In this document: positions 1 through 7,319 of the stretch, in pieces
Numbering within the stretch: position 1 is the first letter of the stretch
How the letters are laid out: each line of letters begins with the position of its first letter
Assembly (NCBI GenBank): GCA_020638735.1
Contig: JACKHZ010000012.1
Location: 62,001 to 126,000, forward strand
Length of the DNA: 64,000 bases
DNA from: Planctomycetota bacterium
GTDB lineage: Bacteria > Planctomycetota > UBA1135 > UBA2386
Reading direction: 5' to 3'
Position numbers and translations under genes: made by a program
Notes under the pieces: generated by a model
What the model was told of the DNA's origin: nothing
Seen by the model: the letters and a program-made list of their open reading frames with translations, nothing else
Database searches by the model: none

Positions 1-318
1 CTCCTGCTGCTTGCCGTTGCTGGTGTCGCCGTCGCCCGAGCCGCCGCCGTCGATCCACTGGTCGCCCTTCTTCTTGTGGCCGAGGCCGCGGTGGGCGAGC
101 ACGCTGTCGGCGTCGTAGCGCTCGAGCACGAGCGCGTAGACGCGGCGGGCGCGGGCCGGCGACTTGTAGCTCTCGCACTTCTTGGCGAAGCCGTTGAGCA
201 GCTTGGCGGCCTGCTCGTTGAGCGCGGCGAGGCGGGTCGGCGCGTCGTCCTGCGCGGGCGCCGCGCCGGCGAGCAGCGCGAAGCAGAAGGCGGCGAAGGC
301 GGGGGACGTTCGATTCAT
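1..318 (-). CDS. Secreted protein of unknown function, N-terminal part only (window edge)
   Basis: The frame opens with ATG at 318 and runs off the window at base 1, giving 106 residues. Residues 1-23 form a signal peptide (MNRTSPAFAAFCFALLAGAA, then PAQ). The next 80 residues resemble the start of the protein at 1736-3202: both have a leucine/alanine helix, a C-E-x-x-K/Y-x-P-A-R-A-R-R stretch, a YDAD motif and a (G)-K-K-G-D-x-W motif. The two are therefore paralogues in one apparent transcription unit (genes starting at 6490, 3202, 1713 and 318, with gaps of 24, 22 and 66 bp). I do not recognise a named family. The helical N-terminal part may be a TPR-like repeat. The rest of the gene lies outside the window. 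Confidence 0.8.
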   Translation of the reverse strand, partial: MNRTSPAFAAFCFALLAGAAPAQDDAPTRLAALNEQAAKLLNGFAKKCESYKSPARARRVYALVLERYDADSVLAHRGLGHKKKGDQWIDGGGSGDGDTSNGKQQE

Positions 319-384
319 GGCGCGGGCTCCGCGTCCCAGGGTAGCGCGGGTGCGGGAGAGGCTCCAACCCCGGCCGCGGCCGAC

Positions 385-1713
385 TCAGTGCCGTCGCACG
401 CCGTAGACGCAGCGCTCGAGCAGCTCGAGCTTCTGCTGCAGCTCGGTGACGATCGTGTCGATCGTCGCCGGCGCGAGTTCCCCTTCGACGACCAGGCGCA
501 CGATGTGGGAGGTCTCCTCGAAGCGCAGCGTGACGCCGTCGATGCGGATGCGCCAGGTGGGTGGCCAGTTCTCGCCATCGGGTGCCGGCACGGGTTCGTG
601 TGGCACCGTGAAGCGATAGAGGTCGGCGACGCGCGCGGGCTCGGGCGGCGCGCCGAGACGGCGCTCCAGTTCGGCGCGCACCTCGGCGAGGAACGACTCA
701 CTGGCAGCGCTGGCGGTTCGCCCGACCTCCTCCTGCAGCGTGGCCGCCAATCGCAGGTCCGAGAGCGACGTGTACTGCCCGTCTCGCCGCGCGAACGCGA
801 TCTGCGTCCAGCGGCGCGCGGTGAGGCGCTGCCACGTCGGGCCGGCGAGATCGAGACGCCAGTCGTCGATGTTCTCGATGCTGGGGCCGTCGGCGAGCTC
901 GATCCGGCCGCCCGTCACCACGATCCCGCCATTCGCGTCGAGTCGGGCGGTGTGGCGGTGGATCCATCCAGGGGCTTCTCCGGTCGCTTCGATCGCGGTG
1001 CACGCCCAGGTCGCGGTGTCGAAGGCGAACACCGGCGTCAGCCCCGGACGGCGTTGTTCTGGGTAGCCGAGGCAGCCGATGACGACGATGCGATCGCCGA
1101 CCTGGGTCGCGCTGTGGAAGTCCGTCGGCGGAAACACCTCGCGCGGGTAGCCGTGGATCGCCAGTGCGCCATCGGCTGCCCGAACGACCACGTCGTTGTA
1201 GATGCAGAAGTCGGGGTCGTAGGAGTCCTCGTGTTCGCCGCCGATGCGCACCAGCCGACCGTCGTCGAGGCGCGTGCAGGTCTGGCCGAACCTCGCGAAG
1301 CAGAAGCCCGGGCCGGCGTCGAACGGATCAGGGCCGCCGAAGTGCTCGTTGGCGGTTTGGGCATCGATCCTGGTGCGCACGAGCCAGTGCCAGACCGGGT
1401 TGTCGAGCTGCTGCGGGTTGGCGTTGCCGAGCCGCTGCGCGCGCCACTCGGAGAACGACTCCTTGGTGACCTCGGGCCCGGGTTGCCACGGCGGCGGCTC
1501 GTCGAGATCGTCGCGAGAGTCGGCGAGGAAGAGCAGTTCGTCGGCGTCGGGCATCGTGGACTTGTGCTGTTCGATGTCGGGCAGGGCCTCGGCAGCTTGG
1601 CCGGGCGTGTCGGGCGCAGGCCAGATCCGCAGGGTGAGCAACGCCGCTGCGGCGAGCGTCGCCATGCACGCGGCAACCTTCGTCGTGGAGGGGCGGTGTC
1701 GCGTCGTCGCCAT
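385..1713 (-). CDS. Exported kelch-like protein of unknown function
   Basis: 442 residues with an ATG start. Residues 13-30 are one hydrophobic segment (signal peptide or membrane anchor). The middle (about 150-300) has kelch-like blades: HSATQVGDRIVVIGCLGY, then a segment with GWIHRHTARL followed by GIVVTGG, consistent with a small beta-propeller fragment rather than a full one. The C-terminal 110 residues contain a helix-rich stretch and a domain ending in a long leucine-rich helix before RCVYGVRRH. The protein is the third member of a minus-strand run of exported proteins and starts 22 bp after its neighbour ends. No catalytic motif is visible. The kelch assignment rests on pattern reading only. 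Confidence 0.8.
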   Translation of the reverse strand: MATTRHRPSTTKVAACMATLAAAALLTLRIWPAPDTPGQAAEALPDIEQHKSTMPDADELLFLADSRDDLDEPPPWQPGPEVTKESFSEWRAQRLGNANPQQLDNPVWHWLVRTRIDAQTANEHFGGPDPFDAGPGFCFARFGQTCTRLDDGRLVRIGGEHEDSYDPDFCIYNDVVVRAADGALAIHGYPREVFPPTDFHSATQVGDRIVVIGCLGYPEQRRPGLTPVFAFDTATWACTAIEATGEAPGWIHRHTARLDANGGIVVTGGRIELADGPSIENIDDWRLDLAGPTWQRLTARRWTQIAFARRDGQYTSLSDLRLAATLQEEVGRTASAASESFLAEVRAELERRLGAPPEPARVADLYRFTVPHEPVPAPDGENWPPTWRIRIDGVTLRFEETSHIVRLVVEGELAPATIDTIVTELQQKLELLERCVYGVRRH

Positions 1714-1735
1714 GAGTCGTGCTCCAACCCGGTCG

Positions 1736-3202
1736 TCACCAGCCGGACGCGCGCCCGAGCGGCGAGCCGCGGCGCGCCCACGCGTGGAACTCCTCCTCGA
1801 ACTCGTCGGCGGTCAGGCCGATCGTCTCGATCAGCTTGTCCTCGATCTGTTCGCGCGGCAGCTTCGGATCGGCCACCGCCGTCGCGAATGCGCGCCAGCC
1901 GTCCGGCGCGCGCGCGACCAGGAACAGCATCGCGGCCCATGTCTTCAGCCGCACCTCTTCGCGGAAGTTGGCCATCGGCTCGCCCGGCACCCGCACGAAC
2001 GCATGGTCGTCGTCTTGCTCGATCACGTCCTGCAGCAGGCGGTGCCACGTCGACGCGTCCGGCGGGAGCTCGAAGCCGCCGCTGGACTCGGTCACCGCCA
2101 GACTGCCGTAGCGCGCCTTCATCGTGTCGCACAGCAGCCATTGCACGGCGTGCATGACGCCTTCGTAGAGCGGCTGGTTGAGCTGACCGTCGAGGTGGTG
2201 CCGCACCACGTGGGCGACGATCGAGTCGGCGTCGTCGGTGGCCCGGTAGCTGAGGTGCATCGCCGCTTGACCGCCGTCGGTGCGGAAGACGCCGCCGCCG
2301 GTGCGCATCGCGTCCTCCGGTGAGTAGCCGCCGGCAGTGTTCGGTGCGACCAGCAGCAGCTGTTGGTGTTGTGTCGTGGTACGCAGATAGAGCACCCACT
2401 GGATGCGCTGTGCCCGCATCGCGCTCGCCTCGCTGCCGAGCAGGAACTGCATCATCGCGAAGCTGCGCTCGGCCCATTGCACGTGCTCCGCGGCGTGCTC
2501 GGCGGAGTCGACCGTCCACAGCGTGAAGTGCTCGGTGCGCACGCCGGCGACCGGCACGCCGAGTGCGCGCACCTCCTTCGGCCGATCGGCGTCGGCGAGC
2601 GGCGTCACCGGCCAGGTGCGATCGCGCAACGCCCCGGCCTCGTCGCGCATCTCGCGCATGCGGCGCACGAACGCGTGCTGCTCAGCGCTGCCGTAGACGC
2701 CGGCGACCTTCTCGTGGCCGAGCGCCTTGTGACTGCTCTCGTCGTCGGGCGTGTAGCGCAGCGCGGTGCGAAGCTGCGCCGCCGCCTCGTCGTCGTCGCC
2801 TGATTTCCGCAGCGCGACGCCCAGCTCGCGGTGCAGCCGCGTCAGCGACTTCTTGCAGTCGTTCCAGGCGCCGCTGAGCTGCTTGTGCTGCCGCGCGTCG
2901 CAGGTGTCGGGCGGCGGGACCCAGGTGGGATCGGGGGTCAGCCACGCGTCGCCCTTCTTGCGGTAGCCGAGCGCCGTGCGGCCGGCGTCGTGATCGGCGT
3001 CGTAGTGCTGGATCAGGATGCGCCACGCCCGTCGGGCGGTGGCGGGGGCCTTGGTGGTCTCGCAGCGCCGCGCGTAGGCCGCCAGCAGCCTGGCGGCCTT
3101 GCCGTCGAGGTCGGTGACGCGCGGGTCGCGTGCGTCCTGCGCGACCGCCGCGGCAGTCGACAGGGCGAAGAGCAGGGCGAGGGCGAGCGGTCGTCGGGTC
3201 AT
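1736..3202 (-). CDS. Secreted TPR-like protein with a degenerate peptidase-MA-like region
   Basis: The frame can be extended to a GTG at 3223. I prefer ATG at 3202 because it gives a clean signal peptide (MTRRPLALALLFALSTAAA, then VAQ) and 488 residues. The first 150 residues are helical and match the truncated paralogue at 1-318; a T-P-D-D-E-S-S-H-K-A-L-G stretch looks like a TPR turn. The second half resembles the DUF1570/peptidase-MA layout: a helix with A-H-V-V-R-H-H-L where a zinc peptidase would have HExxH, followed by Y-E-G-V and a helical tail ending D-E-F-E-E-E-F-H-A-W. The glutamate of HExxH is absent, so catalysis is doubtful. The gene lies 24 bp downstream of the large Asp-box protein gene. 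Family assignment is inference. Confidence 0.8.
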   Translation of the reverse strand: MTRRPLALALLFALSTAAAVAQDARDPRVTDLDGKAARLLAAYARRCETTKAPATARRAWRILIQHYDADHDAGRTALGYRKKGDAWLTPDPTWVPPPDTCDARQHKQLSGAWNDCKKSLTRLHRELGVALRKSGDDDEAAAQLRTALRYTPDDESSHKALGHEKVAGVYGSAEQHAFVRRMREMRDEAGALRDRTWPVTPLADADRPKEVRALGVPVAGVRTEHFTLWTVDSAEHAAEHVQWAERSFAMMQFLLGSEASAMRAQRIQWVLYLRTTTQHQQLLLVAPNTAGGYSPEDAMRTGGGVFRTDGGQAAMHLSYRATDDADSIVAHVVRHHLDGQLNQPLYEGVMHAVQWLLCDTMKARYGSLAVTESSGGFELPPDASTWHRLLQDVIEQDDDHAFVRVPGEPMANFREEVRLKTWAAMLFLVARAPDGWRAFATAVADPKLPREQIEDKLIETIGLTADEFEEEFHAWARRGSPLGRASGW

Positions 3203-3226
3203 GCGCGGGATCTTCCCGCGCACAAC

Positions 3227-6200
3227 CTAGCGTCCGTCGCCGGTCGGCTCCACGTCCGGCAGGAGGTTCATCTGGCTGCGCTCGACCGCCGCGCGGAACT
3301 CCGTCAGCGGTCCGCGAACGAACGCGTCGACCGCGTCCCTCACGTCGGGCAGCGCGGCAACAGCGCGGGCGACGCCGTCGCGCTCGCCGGCGTTCGGCGC
3401 ATCGCTGGTGCCGGTGACGTGCAGGTGCTCCTGCACCGCGCCGATCAGGCCGCGGTTGTCACGGTCGATGCCCTGTTCGACGCGCGGCCCCCACAGCTTC
3501 TCGACCAGCTCGTCGTGCGCTGCGTCGACCGCCTTCAGCGCGTCCCGCAGCGGCTGCTGCGGATCGTCGGCGCCGTCGGTCGGTTTCGCCTCGAGCTCGA
3601 GGCGGCGGCGCAGCACGTCGATCTGCCGCTTCGCCTTGGCCAGGCGCTGGGTCGATCGATGCAGCGCGGCGACGATCGCTTCTGCCTCGGCGCGCAACGC
3701 GTCCTTGGCGACGCCGTCGGCGGCGGCGTAGGCGACCCGCGGATCGGCGAGCACGCGCGCCGCGACCTCCTGCGAACGGCCCTGGAAGCGCACCGTGACC
3801 CGGTATTCGCCCGGCAACACCTGGCGCCCGCCCGGCGGGACCTCGGGCGGGTCCTGCCAATCGCGCGACGGCCACTGCACGCCGTCGCGTTCGAGGCTCC
3901 AGACGATGCGGTTGAGGCCGCGCTTCACCGGTTCGCGGAACGTGCGCAGCAGCGCGCCGGACCGGTCGCGCACCTCGATGGTGACCTGGTCCTTCGGCGT
4001 CTTGTCGGCCTTGGCCGCGTCGTCGTCCTGCTTCGGCGCGTCCGCCTTCGCCTCGGCGGTCGCGGCGTCGACGTGATCCGGGTCCGGGTGCTTCAGCTCG
4101 GGCGCGTTGGCGATCACCTCGAGCAGCAGACCGCGCGGCCGGTTCTCGCCGCGGAATTCGCCGTGGCCCGGGAAGCGCGAGCCCGGCGTCTGCGCGGTGA
4201 CGTAGGCGATCGCGTCGCCCGGCGCGAACACGTGCAGCGGCGCCTGCAGCAGCTCCGGCGTCAGCGTGCGCAGCGGCGTGATGTCGTCGACGACGAACAG
4301 CGAACGGCCGTGCGTGGCGACCACGAGGTCACCGGTGCGCGGATGCGTGACCAGCGCGCGCACTGCGCAGGTCGGCACGCCGTGCTCGAAACGCACCCAG
4401 TTGGCGCCTTCGTCGAGCGACAGCCACAGGCCGAACTCGGTGCCGAGCCACAGCAGGTCCTTCTTCACCGGGTCCTGCTCGATGCAGTGGCAGTAGCCGT
4501 CGAGCGTCGGCGTCGCCAGCGAGGTCCACGTCGCGCCGGCGTCGCGCGTGACGTAGACGTAGGGCGTCCAGTCGGTGCGGCGGTGGCCGTCGAACACCGC
4601 GTAGGCCGTGTTCGCGTCGAACCTGCTCGCCTCGACGTGCGGGCACCAGGTGTTGCGCGGCAGGCCGGGCACGTTCTGCTCGACGCTGCGCCAGGTCGAG
4701 CCGCCGTCGGTCGTCACCTGCACGCGGCCGTCGTCGGTGCCCACCCAGATCACGTCGCGCGACAGCGGGCTCGGCGCGATGCAGAGGATCGTGCAGTGGT
4801 TCTCGGCGGCGGTGACGTCGCGCGTCAGACCGCCGCTCTCGCTCTGCTTCTGCCACTCGGCGTTGTCGGTGGTGAGATCGGGCGAGATCACCGTCCAGCT
4901 CTCGCCGCGGTCGCGGCTCCGGTGCACGAACTGGCTGCCGTAGTAGACGCCGTTCGGGTCGAACGGATCGAGCGCGATCGCCGAGTTCCAGTGGAAGCGC
5001 AGCTCGACGTCGTCCGGCGCCGGCGGGCGGATCGACTTGCGGCTGCCGTCGCGCAGGTCCCAGCGCACCAGGTGACCGCCCTGGCTCATCGCGTAGCCGC
5101 GGCTCGAGTCGTCGGACATCGGCACGGTGGCGAAGCCGTCGCCGAAGCACACCTCCTGCCAGTGCAGGTTGCGGATGCCGCCGTTCTCCCACACCGACGA
5201 CGGGCCGCGCCAGCTGCCGTTGTCCTGCAGCCCGCCGTAGACGTGGTAGGGAACGTCGTCGTCGACGGCGACGTGATAGAACTGCGCCAGCGGCAGGTTG
5301 GCGCAGAAGCGCCACGTGCGGCCGCGGTCCTGGCTCTGGTAGACGCCGCCGTCGTTGCCGATCAGGATGCGCTCGGCGTCGCGCGGGTCGATCCACATCG
5401 CGTGGTGGTCGGGGTGCGCCGCGTCCCAGCCGACCAGCTGCGCGAAGCTCCTGCCGCCGTCGGTCGACACGTCGATGACGGTGTGCAAGCTGTAGAGCCG
5501 CTCGGCGTCGACGGGATCGACGCGGATGTCGCCGAAGTAGAACGGCCGCGGCGCGATGCCGTCGTCGTCGTTGACCGTGTGGAAGTGGAAGCCGCCGTCG
5601 TCGCTGCGCAGCAGCGCGCTCTTCTTCGCCTCGGTCAGCGCGTAGACGACGTGCGGGTCGCTCGGCGCGATCGCCAGGCCGATGCGGCCGAGCTCGCCGG
5701 TCGGCATGCCCTCGCGTTCGCCGAGCCGCTGCCACGTGACCCCGCCGTCGACGGTGCGATACAGGCCCGAGCCCGGGCCGCCGCTCGCGAACGCCCACGG
5801 CCAGCGGCGGTGCTGCCACATGCCGGCGAGCAGCTTGTCGGGGTTGCGCGGGTCGATCACCAGGTCGCCGCAGCCGGTGCGTTCGTCGACGTAGAGCACC
5901 TTGTTCCAGGTCTTGCCGCCGTCGGTGGTCTTGAACACGCCGCGCTGCTCGTTCTCGTTCCAGCTGGTGCCGAACGCGGCGACCCACGCGGTGTCCGGCT
6001 GTTGCGGGTGCAGCAGGATGCGGTGGATGCGCTCGGTCTTCTCGAGCCCGAGCTTCTGCCAGCTCTGGCCGCCGTCCACGGTGCGGTAGATGCCGCGGCC
6101 GACGCTGGCCGAGTTGCGCGGGTTGCCCTCGCCGCTGCCGACCCAGACGATGTCCGGCGAGCGCGGGTCGATGGCGATCGCGCCGATCGACGCGACGTCC

Positions 6201-6490
6201 TGATCGTCGAACACCGGCGTGAAGCGCACGCCGCCGTCGGTGGACTTCCACACGCCGCCCGAGGCGGCGCCGACCCAGACGACCGACGGGTCACCGGGCA
6301 CGCCGACGACCACGGCGGTGCGGCCGCTGCAGACCGCGGGGCCGATGGCGCGCGCGCTGAGCCCTGCGAGCAGCCCCGCGTCGAACGGGGTCGCGGGTGC
6401 CGGCGGCTCGACCGGTTCGTGCGCTACGGGCGCTTGGGCGTGGAGGCCGGTCAACAAGGCGAAGATCGACGGCAGGACGCGGCGGCGCAT
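3227..6490 (-). CDS. Large secreted BNR/Asp-box beta-propeller protein (VPS10/sialidase-like fold)
   Basis: 1087 residues with a signal peptide at the start (MRRRVLPSIFALLTGLHA). About ten Asp-box motifs are visible, including TVDGGQSW, TTDGGKTW, TVDGGVTW, SQDRGRTW, SRDRGESW, TTDGGSTW and TRDAGATW, each at the turn of a propeller blade. This matches the exported proteins commonly annotated as WD40/YVTN/BNR-like or VPS10-domain glycosyl hydrolases in planctomycetes and Bacteroidota. After the propeller (to about residue 770) come a charged linker, an Ig-like region with P-G-E-Y-R-V-T-V as in FlgD-like domains, and a C-terminal helical region. No hydrolase catalytic residues can be assigned, so enzymatic activity is unproven. 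It heads a run of four exported-protein genes and has a likely leaderless promoter (6499-6504). Confidence 0.9.
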   Translation of the reverse strand: MRRRVLPSIFALLTGLHAQAPVAHEPVEPPAPATPFDAGLLAGLSARAIGPAVCSGRTAVVVGVPGDPSVVWVGAASGGVWKSTDGGVRFTPVFDDQDVASIGAIAIDPRSPDIVWVGSGEGNPRNSASVGRGIYRTVDGGQSWQKLGLEKTERIHRILLHPQQPDTAWVAAFGTSWNENEQRGVFKTTDGGKTWNKVLYVDERTGCGDLVIDPRNPDKLLAGMWQHRRWPWAFASGGPGSGLYRTVDGGVTWQRLGEREGMPTGELGRIGLAIAPSDPHVVYALTEAKKSALLRSDDGGFHFHTVNDDDGIAPRPFYFGDIRVDPVDAERLYSLHTVIDVSTDGGRSFAQLVGWDAAHPDHHAMWIDPRDAERILIGNDGGVYQSQDRGRTWRFCANLPLAQFYHVAVDDDVPYHVYGGLQDNGSWRGPSSVWENGGIRNLHWQEVCFGDGFATVPMSDDSSRGYAMSQGGHLVRWDLRDGSRKSIRPPAPDDVELRFHWNSAIALDPFDPNGVYYGSQFVHRSRDRGESWTVISPDLTTDNAEWQKQSESGGLTRDVTAAENHCTILCIAPSPLSRDVIWVGTDDGRVQVTTDGGSTWRSVEQNVPGLPRNTWCPHVEASRFDANTAYAVFDGHRRTDWTPYVYVTRDAGATWTSLATPTLDGYCHCIEQDPVKKDLLWLGTEFGLWLSLDEGANWVRFEHGVPTCAVRALVTHPRTGDLVVATHGRSLFVVDDITPLRTLTPELLQAPLHVFAPGDAIAYVTAQTPGSRFPGHGEFRGENRPRGLLLEVIANAPELKHPDPDHVDAATAEAKADAPKQDDDAAKADKTPKDQVTIEVRDRSGALLRTFREPVKRGLNRIVWSLERDGVQWPSRDWQDPPEVPPGGRQVLPGEYRVTVRFQGRSQEVAARVLADPRVAYAAADGVAKDALRAEAEAIVAALHRSTQRLAKAKRQIDVLRRRLELEAKPTDGADDPQQPLRDALKAVDAAHDELVEKLWGPRVEQGIDRDNRGLIGAVQEHLHVTGTSDAPNAGERDGVARAVAALPDVRDAVDAFVRGPLTEFRAAVERSQMNLLPDVEPTGDGR

Positions 6491-6498
6491 GGCGGGGC

Positions 6499-6504
6499 AC
6501 GATA
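6499..6504 (-). promoter_or_regulatory. Putative -10 box (TATCGT), near-leaderless
   Basis: On the minus strand TATCGT ends 8 nt before the ATG at 6490. A TTGGGC at 18-nt spacing upstream could be a -35 element. This is one of about a dozen similarly placed boxes in the window. Confidence 0.4.
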
Positions 6505-6634
6505 CGAGGCTGTTCGCCGGCGGCCCAACCCGAGTGCTGCAGATCCGCCGCGGCGCGGTCGGGCGGTGCCGCGACGGGTTGACGCGTCGGCGCTGCCGGG
6601 CGATGGTCCGCGGGCGGCCCGACCAGGACCAACG

Positions 6635-7249
6635 ATGTCAGCTCCCGACCCCGACCCGATCGTCGAACTCGTGCATCGATGGCACGGCGGCGATGCCGAC
6701 GCCCTGCGACAGCTGGTGGGCCACGAGATGTCCTGGATCCGCCAGCGGGTGCGCCAGCGCCTCGGAGAATCCCTCCGCCTGCACGGTGACACCGACGACT
6801 TCCTGCAGGAAGTGGTGCTCGACATCCTCTCCTACACGCCGCGCTTCGTCCCTGCCGACGCCGACAGCTGGCGCGCCCTGATGACCCGGATCATCGAGAA
6901 CGCGCTGCGCGGCAGACACGAGTACTACGGCCGACTGCGGCGCGACCGCGCGCGGCAGATGCCGCTGCCCGACGATTCGATCCTGCTGCTCGATCCGCGC
7001 AAGCGCACCGGCACCACGCCGAGTCAGCACGCGATGCGCAACGAGGAGGAGGCATGGCTGCGGCTGGCGCTCGAGCTCGTGGACCCGCTGGATCGCGACG
7101 TGATCGTCATGCGACAGTGGAGCGGCAGGACCTTCGCCGAGATCGGCGACGACCTCGGGGTCCCCGAGAACACCGCGCGCATGCGCTTCAACCGCGCGCT
7201 CGCTCGCCTGGCCGACAAGGTCGAGGGCCTGCGACGAGGAGTCGTCTGA
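6635..7249 (+). CDS. ECF-type sigma factor (sigma-70 family)
   Basis: 204 residues from ATG 6635 (MSAPDPDPIVELVHRWHGGD). The frame continues open far upstream, but only this part is protein-like. Region 2 is present: D-D-F-L-Q-E-V-V-L-D-I-L (about 50-62), the core-binding helix with the sigma-factor D-x-x-Q-E signature. Region 4 (about 140-195) ends with a helix-turn-helix: F-A-E-I-G-D-D-L-G-V-P-E-N-T-A-R-M-R-F-N. The length is normal for an ECF factor and no anti-sigma gene is adjacent. It faces the kinase gene at 7320-10163, and planctomycete ECF factors are often found beside Ser/Thr kinases, so the kinase may control it. That link is inferred from position only. A strong hairpin overlaps its stop codon. 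Confidence 0.9.
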   Translation: MSAPDPDPIVELVHRWHGGDADALRQLVGHEMSWIRQRVRQRLGESLRLHGDTDDFLQEVVLDILSYTPRFVPADADSWRALMTRIIENALRGRHEYYGRLRRDRARQMPLPDDSILLLDPRKRTGTTPSQHAMRNEEEAWLRLALELVDPLDRDVIVMRQWSGRTFAEIGDDLGVPENTARMRFNRALARLADKVEGLRRGVV

Positions 7250-7283
7250 GCGCCCGAGAGCAAGCCACGACACGGGCGCTCAG
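7246..7283. terminator. Bidirectional hairpin between convergent genes
   Basis: An 11-bp perfect inverted repeat (CTGAGCGCCCG, 16-nt loop, CGGGCGCTCAG) lies between the sigma-factor gene and the kinase gene. Its left arm includes the sigma gene's TGA. It lacks a long U tract, so it is a candidate rather than a textbook intrinsic terminator. Confidence 0.55.
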
Positions 7284-7319
7284 ATTGCCAATCGGCGGCT
7301 GCCTACGCGGCCGCTCCGC

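Noticed and set aside
2831..6634. Very long plus-strand open frame running into the sigma gene
   Set aside because: It is antisense to the Asp-box protein gene, has Arg/Val/Ala-rich composition without motifs, and only the part from ATG 6635 is protein-like. Long antisense frames are expected in GC-rich DNA.
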